Source: Clostridiales bacterium
Lineage (GTDB): Bacteria; Bacillota; Clostridia; Christensenellales; Borkfalkiaceae
DNA length: 37,629 bases
Direction: 5' to 3'
NCBI GenBank assembly: GCA_015055865.1
Contig: SVHK01000015.1
Coordinates: forward strand, 1-37,629
Below the pieces are notes generated by a model. The model was not told the origin of the DNA. It saw nothing but the letters and a program-made list of their open reading frames with translations, and did no database searches. Shown here in pieces: positions 1 through 8,639 of this stretch (the stretch's first letter is position 1; every line of letters begins with the position of its first letter). Made by a program: the position numbers and the translations under genes.

Positions 1-27
1 AACGCCGATAACTTCAGTAATTTTCAT
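1..27 (-). CDS. 5' end of an unidentified gene, cut by the window edge
   Basis: Only nine codons are visible on the minus strand, reading MKITEVIGV. The start is supported by an AAAGGAG ribosome binding site a few bases upstream and by a good promoter (separate entry at 99-126). The product cannot be identified from nine residues. It is transcribed in the same direction as spoIIE but from its own promoter, which lies between the two genes. Confidence 0.6.
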
Positions 28-98
28 ATCGTATTCTCCTTTGGAACGGGTAAATTTTTATCCGCCAAAGCCGTCCGCTGTTTGCATCGCGCAATTTA

Positions 99-126
99 AT
101 TATACTAAAAACTTTGCACTTGTCAA
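99..126 (-). promoter_or_regulatory. Sigma-A promoter of the truncated first gene
   Basis: On the minus strand TTGACA (121-126) and TATAAT (99-104) are both perfect consensus boxes, separated by 16 bp. They lie about 70 bp upstream of the start codon at 27. Confidence 0.75.
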
Positions 127-144
127 TCCCCCACTGCCAATTTT

Positions 145-2451
145 TTAGCAGGCGTTAAAAACCCGTACGGCGACGATAGTCATATCGTCCATCGCAACGC
201 CACCGTAAGCGGAAAGGGCACGTTCTAAAAGTCCGTCGGCGAGAAGTTGCGGATTGGACGTGGGTACGGTTTTCAAGATTTCGTAAAGGTCGGACGTGGA
301 CGGGAATGCGGACGTGATGCCGTCGCTCAAAAAGAGCAAAACGTCGTCCGATTCGAGCACGTGCGTGGCGCTGGTTGGACGTAGCGCGTCTAAAATCCCG
401 AGCGGTAGGGACGCACTTTCAAGGATTTTCAGGCTAGACCCTGAAAGAATAAAACCGCTTGGCGAGCCGATTTTGATAACGTCCGCTTTGCCCGTGTCCA
501 AATCGATTATCGCAATATCCACGCAGGCGAACGTTTCTTCTTTTGAAAAGGTGAGCAGTTTATTGACCGTTGACAGGACGGTGGCGGACGGCATTTTCGC
601 GCGGTAGAAACTTTCCAAAAGCGCGATGGTGCTTTCCGAGATTTGTTTCGCGTACTCACCGCTACCCATTCCGTCCGAGAGCGCGACCATAAATTTCCGT
701 TCGTCGATTTTTACGACGGAGTGCGTATCTCCGCTTTTCGTTTCGCCTGCTTTCGTTCTCGTCGCGACTCCGAACGCCGCGTCTAATCGCGGTCGGCGTT
801 TTAAAATGCAGGAAAATTTGTTTTTGGAAAGGGCTATTTTTTCGGATACTATCATCGGTAGATTGAAATACTCCGACGCGATTTTTCCGATTTTTTTCAC
901 GTTGATTTCCCCAAAACTGACCAAGGAAAGGGTAAAATCCCCTTCTTCGCCCGATACCAAAATTTCCGAACAAACGACGCCTGATTTTAAAAACGCGATG
1001 GAAAGTTGTTTTTCTTTTTCGGTGTAACTTGCGACGGGTTTGCTCTGTTCGAGCGCGAGATTTTTCAAAATTTCACTCACGCCTTGGGCTTGGCGAGCGA
1101 GTAGCTCCCTGCCTGCCGCGGCGTTTTCCGCTTCCAACATATATTTATGATAGTCGGCGATTTGTCCGTTTACAAAGAACAATAAATCGCTTTGGCGCGC
1201 GCAAACGGACGCGAGTGGGGTGGGAACGTCGATTAAACTGACTTTTCCTTTTGCACAACCGATATCGACTAATTTATATAAATTTTCGTCGCGGTTTTTA
1301 TGTAGACAGGTTTTATAATCGTCGCAATTTTGGCATACCGTCGCCGTCGTTTGGCGACAAATATACGCTTTAGCGTTCTCTTGCGCTTCGTTGCCACCAA
1401 GGGTTAAAAAAGCGCTTTGAATTTCTCTAAATACCCCCGAAATTTCAAACAATCGTTCCCCTATTGCCGAACGGTTTCTGTTAATCGCGACTCTTGGTAA
1501 ATGCTTTTCTTTATAAAATACGAGCGCCCATTCCATTTTCCGAAGTACGGCGGTGGGGCAAAGGATAAAAAGTATCGCAGGGATTGACGCGCTTAAAACG
1601 ACGGGGAGCAATAGATTGGAAGAAACCAAAAACGCGCCGTCTAAAAACCCGTAAAAAAAGGTCACGCTAAAGAGCGCGAACACGGAAGCGAGCCTTCCGT
1701 ATCTTGAAAAAACGAAAAGCGCGACGCCGTAAAAGAAAAACCGTTCGACGCTAAGCCCGTGGACGAGCGCAGGGGGTAGACTTAAAAGAAAGGAAGCGAA
1801 AATCACGCTCGCGTCTTTCGTAACGACGGTATAGACGAGTAGGGTAAGAAACGCGATGCCCAGGTATGCGTACAAGCCTAAAAACCGACAACAACCCAAG
1901 CCGACTACGAGCAGGAAAAGCAAGGCAAAACACAGTTCTTCGCCCGAAAAACGGCATTTGAGTAGTTTAAAGAGAAGTGCTTTCACGCCGACGAGCGAAG
2001 TCGCGGAAAAAAGAAAGATAACGAACGCAACGCTTATCTTTTGGGTGAGCGCGAAAGAGAAAAACCCCCCGAACGAACTGGGGAGCTCGTAGGGAATAAA
2101 CGGCGAAAAGACAACGAAAAGCGTTAGGGCGACGGCAAGGGATAAAAAGGGGAAAAGCACCCCGTCGTCGCCCGTCTTTTCGTGGCGGTTTTTTTCTAAA
2201 AGGAAACCGAGCAATAGGGCTACCGTTTGGAAAAAGGCGATTAAAAGCAGTTTAAAATCCCATAAAATAAGTACGCTTAATAGGTAAAAACAACCGCAAA
2301 CGAGCGGAGAAAGTCCGCTAAAAATCAAAGAAAAAAGAGCGGTTAGGGCGAAAGGTTCGCCGTTTTCGCCAATGAATTGTAAAAACACGAAAGCGGGAAA
2401 AAAAATTAAGTGCAACGGCAGAGAAAAGCCTTTGTTTTTTTGAGCGCGCAT
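145..2451 (-). CDS. spoIIE: Stage II sporulation protein E (PP2C-type phosphatase)
   Basis: In the known family this membrane serine phosphatase dephosphorylates SpoIIAA-P at the asymmetric septum, which releases sigma-F in the forespore. The 768-residue protein has the expected layout. About ten hydrophobic segments fill residues 10-310. A middle region contains a Cys cluster (CRQTTATVCQNC, then C five residues on). The C-terminal PP2C domain carries DGMGSG (about 593-598), LSDGITSAF (about 709) and DDMT (about 755), the metal-binding Asp motifs. Length is close to the usual 800 or so. The start has a GGAGG site at 2459-2463. A TGTCAAA heptamer on the minus strand at 2505-2511 is one mismatch from a Spo0A box, but no clear -35/-10 pair was found. 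spoIIR, which acts in the same sigma-F pathway, lies at the other end of the window. Confidence 0.93.
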   Translation of the reverse strand: MRAQKNKGFSLPLHLIFFPAFVFLQFIGENGEPFALTALFSLIFSGLSPLVCGCFYLLSVLILWDFKLLLIAFFQTVALLLGFLLEKNRHEKTGDDGVLFPFLSLAVALTLFVVFSPFIPYELPSSFGGFFSFALTQKISVAFVIFLFSATSLVGVKALLFKLLKCRFSGEELCFALLFLLVVGLGCCRFLGLYAYLGIAFLTLLVYTVVTKDASVIFASFLLSLPPALVHGLSVERFFFYGVALFVFSRYGRLASVFALFSVTFFYGFLDGAFLVSSNLLLPVVLSASIPAILFILCPTAVLRKMEWALVFYKEKHLPRVAINRNRSAIGERLFEISGVFREIQSAFLTLGGNEAQENAKAYICRQTTATVCQNCDDYKTCLHKNRDENLYKLVDIGCAKGKVSLIDVPTPLASVCARQSDLLFFVNGQIADYHKYMLEAENAAAGRELLARQAQGVSEILKNLALEQSKPVASYTEKEKQLSIAFLKSGVVCSEILVSGEEGDFTLSLVSFGEINVKKIGKIASEYFNLPMIVSEKIALSKNKFSCILKRRPRLDAAFGVATRTKAGETKSGDTHSVVKIDERKFMVALSDGMGSGEYAKQISESTIALLESFYRAKMPSATVLSTVNKLLTFSKEETFACVDIAIIDLDTGKADVIKIGSPSGFILSGSSLKILESASLPLGILDALRPTSATHVLESDDVLLFLSDGITSAFPSTSDLYEILKTVPTSNPQLLADGLLERALSAYGGVAMDDMTIVAVRVFNAC

Positions 2452-2561
2452 AAGAAAACCTCCGCGAATTTTTCGTATAGTTTAACAAACTGCGGAGTGT
2501 GGAATTTGACAAAATAATAAGTTTTTTCACTATTTTTGCCGAACGAACGACGTTCGAATTA

Positions 2562-2912
2562 TCATTGATTGACGGGAAAGCCTAAGCTAATTAAAATGGC
2601 GCGGTTGACCCGTACCATCGTCGCCGGCGGAAGTTCGCCGATGCGTTCCTTTAAACGCCGTTTGTCGAGCGTTCGAATTTGTTCGAGCAAAATAACGCTG
2701 TCTTTCGCTAAGCCGTAAGCGGACGGGAGTTCGATATGGGTGGGCAATTTCGCCTTATTGATTTTGCTTGTAACCGCCGCCGCTATGACGGTCGGGGAGT
2801 ATTTATTGCCGACATCGTTTTGAACGACGAGAACGGGTCGAATTCCGCCCTGTTCGCTCCCGACGACGGGGGATAAATCCGCGTAATATAGTTCGCCTCG
2901 TTTTACTATCAT
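2562..2912 (-). CDS. ndoA: MazF/NdoA-type mRNA interferase (PemK family)
   Basis: This family comprises sequence-specific, ribosome-independent endoribonucleases. The 116-residue protein is full length. It starts with the family signature [20 protein letters not shown]-like segment (here beginning [13 protein letters not shown]), followed by [10 protein letters not shown] with the conserved Arg, the VTSKI segment with the conserved Thr, and [14 protein letters not shown]. In Bacillus the gene follows the antitoxin ndoAI, but no antitoxin-sized frame lies upstream in the 260 bp before fhs or downstream before spoIIE, so it appears to be an orphan here. The ribosome binding site (GAGG at 2921-2924) is modest and the upstream -10-like TATAGT (2939-2944) has no good -35. 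Confidence 0.92.
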   Translation of the reverse strand: MIVKRGELYYADLSPVVGSEQGGIRPVLVVQNDVGNKYSPTVIAAAVTSKINKAKLPTHIELPSAYGLAKDSVILLEQIRTLDKRRLKERIGELPPATMVRVNRAILISLGFPVNQ

Positions 2913-3132
2913 TTTTTTTACCTCGCGTGGAAACCCTTACTATATCCTATGCAGGAAACGGTGTTTTCGGGTAGTTTTAGTATTGCCGAAAGGCGAGAAA
3001 ATAAACGCAAAAAAAGGAAAAAAACGGAAAGTGTTTGAAGGCGTAGGCGAAAAAAGCGAAAAAAACTCAAAAAAACCGAAAAAAATTTGGAAAAGTGTAG
3101 GGTTATTTATTCCCATTTCTAAAAATATATGT

Positions 3133-3172
3133 TATAATGTAAGACGAAAGATTATTTTTCAAGAGGTGTACT
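3133..3172 (+). promoter_or_regulatory. Extended -10 promoter and ribosome binding site of fhs
   Basis: TATAAT at 3133-3138 is preceded by TGT, giving an extended -10. No convincing -35 box is present. The AAGAGGTG site at 3161 precedes the ATG at 3173. The rest of 2913-3130 is purine-rich and shows no gene, and no ZTP (pfl) riboswitch-like fold was recognised, although this RNA class often precedes fhs. Confidence 0.5.
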
Positions 3173-4828
3173 ATGCTCTCCGATATCGAAATTGCCGAAA
3201 GCGCCGTTTTATCCGACATTCGCGAAATCGCGAAAAAACTTAATTTGACGGAAAACGAATTGGAGCTTTACGGTAAATACAAAGCTAAAATTTCTCTCCC
3301 CAAAAACGCGAAAAGAAACGCGAAACTCGTGCTCGTAACCGCGATTAACCCCACTGCGTCCGGTGAAGGTAAAACCACCGTATCCATCGGTCTTGCAGAC
3401 GGACTTTCCAAAATCGGCAAAAGCGCGTGTTTGGCGCTCCGCGAACCTTCGCTCGGTCCTGTGTTCGGGATTAAGGGCGGTGCGGCTGGCGGTGGCTACG
3501 CGCAAGTCGTTCCAATGACGGAAATCAACTTGCATTTCACGGGTGATTTGCACGCGATTACCGCGGCGAATAACTTGCTTTGCGCGTTGATGGATAACCA
3601 TATTTTCCGCGGTAACGAACTCAATATCGATACGGATAATATCTATTTCCACCGTTGTATGGATATGAACGAACGCCAACTTATCAATATTACGATAGGC
3701 GGTAAAGGTCGCGGTGTAGAAAGAGAAGACCATTTCGACATTACGGCGGCGAGTGAAATTATGGCGGTGCTTTGCTTGGCGACGGATATCGACGATTTGA
3801 AAAAACGTCTTGGCAATATCATCGTCGGCTTGAATAAGAACGGCGACTACGTTCGGGCAAGCCAAATCCCCGGCGCGGTCGGGTCGATGGCGGTGCTTTT
3901 AAAAGACGCGATGAAACCCAATTTGGTGCAAACGCTCGAAGGTACGCCTGCGATTATCCACGGCGGTCCGTTCGCGAATATTGCGCACGGTTGCAACAGC
4001 GTTCAAGCTACTTACGCGGCGATGTCGCTTGCCGACTATGCGGTAACCGAAGCGGGGTTCGGCGCGGACCTTGGCGCGGAAAAATTCTTGGATACCAAAT
4101 GCAGAGCCGCAGGGATTGAGCCTGATTGCGTCGTTATCGTAGCGACGGTAAAAGCACTTAAATTGCACGGTGGCGCGACCAAAGAAACGCTTACGGAAGA
4201 AAATCTCGACGCGCTTGCAAAGGGTATGCCTAACCTTTTGAAACATATCGAAAACGTTAAGAACGTTTATAAAAAACCCGTCGTCGTGGCGATGAACAGA
4301 TTCTTCACCGACACGCAAGCGGAAACGGACTACGTTATCGAAACGGTTAAGTCGGCTGGCTCGGTTGCGGTGTTTACCGACGTGTTCTTGAAAGGCGGAG
4401 AAGGCGGTAAGGAACTTGCCCAAGAAGTCGTTAAGGCTTGCGAAATTCCGTCCAAGCTTTGCCACCCTTACGAATTAGACGAAGGGGTTTGTGAAAAAAT
4501 CGAAAACGTAGCGAAAAAGATTTACGGCGCGGACGGCGTAGATTTCTCCGACGAAGCGCTTGAGAAAATTAAAACCATCGAAGAAAAAGGCTGTGGTAAC
4601 TTGCCCGTGATTATCGCAAAAACGCAATATTCCTTATCCGATAACGCAGAGCTGTTAGGCAGACCTACGGGCTTTAGAGTATTCGTTCGCGACATCGTTT
4701 TAAAAGGCGGAGCAGGGTTTATCGTTGCGATTGCCGGTAAGATTATGTTAATGCCCGGACTTGGCGCGCACCCTGCGGCGGAAAAGATAGACCTTTTATC
4801 CGACGGCACGATTGTGGGCTTATCTTAA
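3173..4828 (+). CDS. fhs: Formate-tetrahydrofolate ligase
   Basis: The enzyme makes 10-formyl-tetrahydrofolate from formate, ATP and tetrahydrofolate in the cytoplasm, feeding purine synthesis or the methyl branch of acetogenesis. The 551-residue protein matches the family length of about 555. The ATP-binding P-loop-like TASGEGKTT lies near residues 61-69. Further family segments are [33 protein letters not shown], and [17 protein letters not shown]. No other one-carbon genes (folD, purH) are adjacent, so the pathway direction cannot be read from context. The start agrees with the family N-terminus and has an AAGAGGTG site. Confidence 0.97.
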   Translation: MLSDIEIAESAVLSDIREIAKKLNLTENELELYGKYKAKISLPKNAKRNAKLVLVTAINPTASGEGKTTVSIGLADGLSKIGKSACLALREPSLGPVFGIKGGAAGGGYAQVVPMTEINLHFTGDLHAITAANNLLCALMDNHIFRGNELNIDTDNIYFHRCMDMNERQLINITIGGKGRGVEREDHFDITAASEIMAVLCLATDIDDLKKRLGNIIVGLNKNGDYVRASQIPGAVGSMAVLLKDAMKPNLVQTLEGTPAIIHGGPFANIAHGCNSVQATYAAMSLADYAVTEAGFGADLGAEKFLDTKCRAAGIEPDCVVIVATVKALKLHGGATKETLTEENLDALAKGMPNLLKHIENVKNVYKKPVVVAMNRFFTDTQAETDYVIETVKSAGSVAVFTDVFLKGGEGGKELAQEVVKACEIPSKLCHPYELDEGVCEKIENVAKKIYGADGVDFSDEALEKIKTIEEKGCGNLPVIIAKTQYSLSDNAELLGRPTGFRVFVRDIVLKGGAGFIVAIAGKIMLMPGLGAHPAAEKIDLLSDGTIVGLS

Positions 4829-4852
4829 GAAAACTTAAACGCGTATAACCGT

Positions 4853-4920
4853 CGCAATACGACGTTGAGCTGTGGCAACTTTCGGTCGTTTACGCAAAAA
4901 GGCAAGGGTATTGCGTTTTT
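4853..4920 (+). terminator. Possible structured 3' end of the fhs transcript
   Basis: CGCAATAC (4853-4860) is complementary to GTATTGCG (4908-4915), which is followed directly by five Ts. The interior has a smaller hairpin, GTTG paired with CAAC. The long interior makes this a weak terminator call. It ends just before the AGGAG site of the next gene, so it may instead be a leader structure. Confidence 0.3.
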
Positions 4921-4934
4921 AGGAGAAAAGGGAA

Positions 4935-5522
4935 ATGAAAAAGTTGTTAAAAATTTTTTCAATTGCATTAAGCACCTGTTTGTTTGTATTGTTTTCAAGC
5001 TCTTGTTGGTTGTGGGGTGGCTATAATAAAATTATGTATGAATATTTTAGCAATCCCGATAACTATAAAACAATGGACGTTATCGTACAAGAAGCATGTT
5101 TTTTTGCTAGAGATGAAGAAAGTTATTTTTGGGGGGCGTTGTTTGAAAATTCTTCAACTAAGTATTCTTATAGAGATTATAAAGAAGTTGACGTAATAAG
5201 CGTTTATATTATTGTACGTTATGCTAATAGGGAATCTTGGGCGATTGAGGATTGGTGGGATGAGACCGATAATTGGCAAGAGTGTTTGATGGAATATGAA
5301 ATAACGTCGGACACGGAGTTATTCAATAATCTAAAACAAGATTCTTTTGACATATTAAAACCTAATTCCGAAATAACGATAAGAGCTTGCAATTGGGTTT
5401 ATGGAGATGCTGATTGGAGATGGATACTTATGCTCGAAAAGGATGGAGTGTATTATTCAGATTTTGAAACAGAATTAAAAGCTCTTATTAAAAGGATGGA
5501 CGAAAATAGAAGCCTTTTCTAA
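4935..5522 (+). CDS. Putative AT-rich lipoprotein of unknown function
   Basis: I do not recognise this 195-residue protein. The N-terminus is a basic KK start, a hydrophobic stretch (residues 7-20) and SSSC at about 21-24, so it looks like a secreted lipoprotein with a weak lipobox (Ser rather than Leu at -3). The mature part is rich in Trp, Tyr, Asp and Glu, with no motif I can name. Codon use is visibly more AT-rich than its neighbours: A/T-ending codons such as AAT, GAT, TAT and ATT dominate, while the flanking genes favour C or G. That suggests recent acquisition. It has a good AGGAG site (4921-4925) and sits alone between fhs and glnS. Confidence 0.75.
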   Translation: MKKLLKIFSIALSTCLFVLFSSSCWLWGGYNKIMYEYFSNPDNYKTMDVIVQEACFFARDEESYFWGALFENSSTKYSYRDYKEVDVISVYIIVRYANRESWAIEDWWDETDNWQECLMEYEITSDTELFNNLKQDSFDILKPNSEITIRACNWVYGDADWRWILMLEKDGVYYSDFETELKALIKRMDENRSLF

Positions 5523-5553
5523 CTAAAAGGAAAATATTAATTGTAAGAAAATT

Positions 5554-7188
5554 ATGGAAAAAGTAGAAGCTACGAATTTTATTGAACAAATTATTAACGA
5601 AGATATTCAGCAGGGGAAGATAACGGAAATTCAAACCCGTTTCCCCCCCGAACCCAACGGTTATTTGCATATCGGGCACGTAAAGAGTATGCTCGTCAAT
5701 TTCGGTACGGCGAAGAAGTACGGTGGTAAATGTAACCTTTTCTTCGACGACACCAACCCGTCCAAAGAAAAGACGGAGTTCGTTGACGCTATCCGCAAAG
5801 ATATCGCGTGGGTGGGCTACGATTGGGCGAAAGAAGTGTACGCGTCCGATTTCTTTGAAACTATCTACGAATACGCGGAAAAGCTCATTACGGACGGCAA
5901 GGCGTTCGTGTGCGACTTATCCCCCGAAGAAATTAGCGCGACGCGCGGTACGCTCACGGAAGCCGGCAAGGAAAGTCCTTTTAGAAACCGTACGGTAGAA
6001 GAAAATTTGACTTTATTCCGCGAAATGCGCGCAGGGAAATATCCCGACGGAAGCAAGTGTTTGCGCGCGAAAATCGATATGGCGTCGCCCAATATGAATA
6101 TGCGCGACCCCGTTATTTACCGTATTTTGCGCAGTACCCACCACCGCACGGGCGACAAGTGGTGTATCTATCCTATGTACGACTACGCGCACCCCATTTG
6201 CGATTATTTGCAAGGGGTAACGCACTCCCTTTGTACGCTTGAATTTGAGGACCACCGTCCCCTTTACGATTGGGTTGGTATTAATCTTGGGTTTAGCCCT
6301 AAGCCCCGTCAAATCGAGTTTGCCCGTCTTGCAATTACCAATACGGTAATGTCCAAGCGGTATTTGAAAAAGCTCGTTGAAGAAGGGCACGTACACGGTT
6401 GGGACGACCCGCGTATGCCGACGGTAACCGGTTTAAGAAACCGTGGCGTACCCCCTCAAGCGCTCTTGGATTTCTGCACGAAAATCGGTATCGTGAAAGC
6501 GAACTCCGAATGTCAACTTTCCTATTTGGAAGCATGTATTCGCGATTACTTGAACGAGAACGCCGAACGCGCAATGGCGGTGTTAAACCCCTTAAAGGTA
6601 ACCCTTACCAATTACCAAGGCTCGGAAGAGCTTGAAACGGCGGTTCATCCGTTAAAGCCCGAGCTCGGTACGAGAAAACTTAAGTTTTCGTCCGTGGTAT
6701 ATATCGATAAATCCGACTTTACGCTTGACCCTCCGCCCAAGTATCAACGCTTAAAACCCGACGGGTACGTTCGATTGAAAGGCGCGTATATTATCCATTG
6801 CGACGAAGTGGTGCAAGACGAGAACGGCGAAGTGGTAGAACTTAAATGCTCGTACGTGGAAAACAGTCGTTCGTCGGCGGATACGAGTGGGATTAAAGTA
6901 AAAGGTACGATTCAATGGGTGGACGGAGAAACGGGTGTGGACGCGGAAATCCGTCGTTACGGCGTACTTTTGAAAGACGCGGAGTATCCTGGTCAAGACT
7001 TCGGTGAAAGAATGAACTTGGATAGCGAACATATCTTCTACGGTAAAGCAGAACCCTATCTTGCGAGCGTGGAAAACGACAAAGCGTTCCAACTTATGCG
7101 CGTAGGGTATTACAAGAAATGCGTAAACGAAAAGGGCGGTTTGGTGTTGAGCGAAATCGTGTCTTTGAAAGATAATTTCAACAAATAA
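5554..7188 (+). CDS. glnS: Glutaminyl-tRNA synthetase
   Basis: This class I synthetase charges tRNA-Gln directly with glutamine. The 544-residue protein shows TRFPPEPNGYLHIGH, with the HIGH motif at 39-42, then NLFFDDTNPSKE and the KMSKS-loop equivalent VMSKR near residue 265. The C-terminal anticodon-binding beta-barrels follow with family segments such as DFTLDPPPKYQRL. The N-terminus aligns with bacterial GlnRS from ATNFI onward, which supports the ATG at 5554 although the ribosome binding site is weak (AAAGG about 24 bp upstream). Most Firmicutes lack GlnRS and use GluRS plus GatCAB. Bacterial glnS is known to be of eukaryotic origin and spread by transfer. Confidence 0.97.
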   Translation: MEKVEATNFIEQIINEDIQQGKITEIQTRFPPEPNGYLHIGHVKSMLVNFGTAKKYGGKCNLFFDDTNPSKEKTEFVDAIRKDIAWVGYDWAKEVYASDFFETIYEYAEKLITDGKAFVCDLSPEEISATRGTLTEAGKESPFRNRTVEENLTLFREMRAGKYPDGSKCLRAKIDMASPNMNMRDPVIYRILRSTHHRTGDKWCIYPMYDYAHPICDYLQGVTHSLCTLEFEDHRPLYDWVGINLGFSPKPRQIEFARLAITNTVMSKRYLKKLVEEGHVHGWDDPRMPTVTGLRNRGVPPQALLDFCTKIGIVKANSECQLSYLEACIRDYLNENAERAMAVLNPLKVTLTNYQGSEELETAVHPLKPELGTRKLKFSSVVYIDKSDFTLDPPPKYQRLKPDGYVRLKGAYIIHCDEVVQDENGEVVELKCSYVENSRSSADTSGIKVKGTIQWVDGETGVDAEIRRYGVLLKDAEYPGQDFGERMNLDSEHIFYGKAEPYLASVENDKAFQLMRVGYYKKCVNEKGGLVLSEIVSLKDNFNK

Positions 7189-7225
7189 AACTTGGACGGG
7201 TGAAAACGTTTAAGTTGTAGTTCCC

Positions 7226-7245
7226 GTTCGGGGGAAAGCCCGAAC
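7226..7245 (+). other. Small hairpin between glnS and the next gene
   Basis: GTTCGGG (7226-7232) pairs with CCCGAAC (7239-7245) around a six-base loop. There is no T-run, so it is probably not a terminator. It may separate the two translation units or stabilise an mRNA end. Confidence 0.35.
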
Positions 7246-7270
7246 AAAATCGAAAAAGGAGAGAGAAAGA

Positions 7271-8542
7271 ATGATACATTCCGTTTTAGCGGGTTTTTCC
7301 GATTGGAATTTAGTTTTAAATATCATAAACCTTTTGCCAATCGTAGCCTTGCTCATCGGTGGGCTTATCGGTTTTTCCAGAGGCGCGCGTCGGCTTTCGT
7401 GGGTGGGCGACTCTTGGATGTTTGCCGTGTTCTTATACATAGTATTCCTTGGTATTATGGAAGGAATATTGCCCGAACTTGACCCTGCCGTACCCGTTAT
7501 TATCGCCGCGGTCGTATGTTCGGCGGTTGCGTTGTTCTTCTTTACAATCGTAAGGCTCGTTTTAAAACCGCGCGAGAAGAAATTCGATAATTTGCAAATG
7601 CAAAAATTCTTGCGTAGAGAAGAACGTTTCCGTATTATAGAACGTGAAGAGTTCGAAGAACTCGAAGACCCTTACGACGAAGAAGCAAGAGAAAAACTTG
7701 AAAAAATGCAGGATAAACGCCGTAAAAAATACCTTGACAAGCTCGACGGTAGACCGGGGCTTTTAAGCCGATTATTCGCCGCTGCGTTCGAGGGGTTGGA
7801 CTATGCGTTTGTTACCAACGTAGTAATCGACGTACTTGCGATAATTCTTATGTCCACTCCGCTTGCAACGGGTTTATTGGCGGATTTTTGCAACTTGGAC
7901 GGTTTTAAGGTTATTTATAACGAAGCGGATAGAACGGCGCTCGACCATTTGTTTATCGGTATAATTATGTGTTCCGTTTGTATCGGCTATAAAAAAGGCG
8001 TACTCTCGTCCGTTTACGGCTTATTGTCGGGGATTGCGACTATCGGCGTCGTCGGATTCTCTTTCTACATACCTTTCTCTCCTTTGACGGGCGACGGGCA
8101 ATTCTTGTCCTTTATCGGCGCTATGTCTAAAGGTATCGGCGACGGGCTCGGCGGTATGCTTGCAGGGACTATTCCTTTTGAAATCCCGTCCGAAGTTACG
8201 CTCGTAATCGGTCAGCTTGCGTCCGGGCTTATTCTCTTTATCGTATTACAAATTTTAATGACGATATTATTGAAAGTTCTCGCAGGCGCGGTTATCGTTT
8301 CCGAAGAAAATCCCGTATTCCATATTGTTGACGGTATTCTCGGCGTCGTACTCGGCGCGGCGATTTGTACGCTCGCGTTATCGGCGGTAATGTTCGTCTT
8401 ACTCGTTTTGGAAGGCAAGGGCTGGTACTACGCAAGCACGATGCTCTTTGAAGGTACGGACTTGTTTAGCGTATGTTATCAAAGCGTGTCGAATTTGTTG
8501 GGCTCGATTGTTGAGCAGGTTATTTCCGCGTTACCTTTCTAA
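7271..8542 (+). CDS. Polytopic membrane protein, tandem CvpA-like
   Basis: This 423-residue protein has about ten hydrophobic segments and a long charged cytoplasmic insert (about residues 98-160, rich in E, K and R). Two segments resemble the start of CvpA proteins: LIGGLIGFSRGARR near residue 35, and CIGYKKGVLSSVYGLLSG near residue 236. They suggest a duplicated CvpA-like fold. CvpA was first named in colicin V production, and its biochemical role is unsettled, so no function is assigned. It has an AAAAAGGAGAGAG site and follows glnS by 82 bp. The similarity is by eye and could be misleading. Confidence 0.8.
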   Translation: MIHSVLAGFSDWNLVLNIINLLPIVALLIGGLIGFSRGARRLSWVGDSWMFAVFLYIVFLGIMEGILPELDPAVPVIIAAVVCSAVALFFFTIVRLVLKPREKKFDNLQMQKFLRREERFRIIEREEFEELEDPYDEEAREKLEKMQDKRRKKYLDKLDGRPGLLSRLFAAAFEGLDYAFVTNVVIDVLAIILMSTPLATGLLADFCNLDGFKVIYNEADRTALDHLFIGIIMCSVCIGYKKGVLSSVYGLLSGIATIGVVGFSFYIPFSPLTGDGQFLSFIGAMSKGIGDGLGGMLAGTIPFEIPSEVTLVIGQLASGLILFIVLQILMTILLKVLAGAVIVSEENPVFHIVDGILGVVLGAAICTLALSAVMFVLLVLEGKGWYYASTMLFEGTDLFSVCYQSVSNLLGSIVEQVISALPF

Positions 8543-8554
8543 AATAAAAACTGT

Positions 8555-8590
8555 AAGGGCAGGTGTGCGTTGAATCGCAAACTTGCCTTT
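8555..8590 (+). terminator. Terminator after the CvpA-like gene
   Basis: AAGGGCAGGT (8555-8564) pairs with ACTTGCCTTT (8581-8590) with two G-U pairs, and the stem continues inside with TGCG/CGCA. It ends in TTTTAT. The TATAAT at 8591-8596 directly after it may be the -10 of the following gene, with a poor TTGAAT -35 at 15 bp spacing. Confidence 0.6.
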
Positions 8591-8639
8591 TATAATAGGT
8601 TTTGACGGTATCTTAGAAATTTTAAAAGGAAGAAAAACA

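Noticed and set aside
2913-3172. ZTP riboswitch before fhs
   Set aside because: The stretch is purine-rich with little pairing potential and the conserved pfl core was not found.
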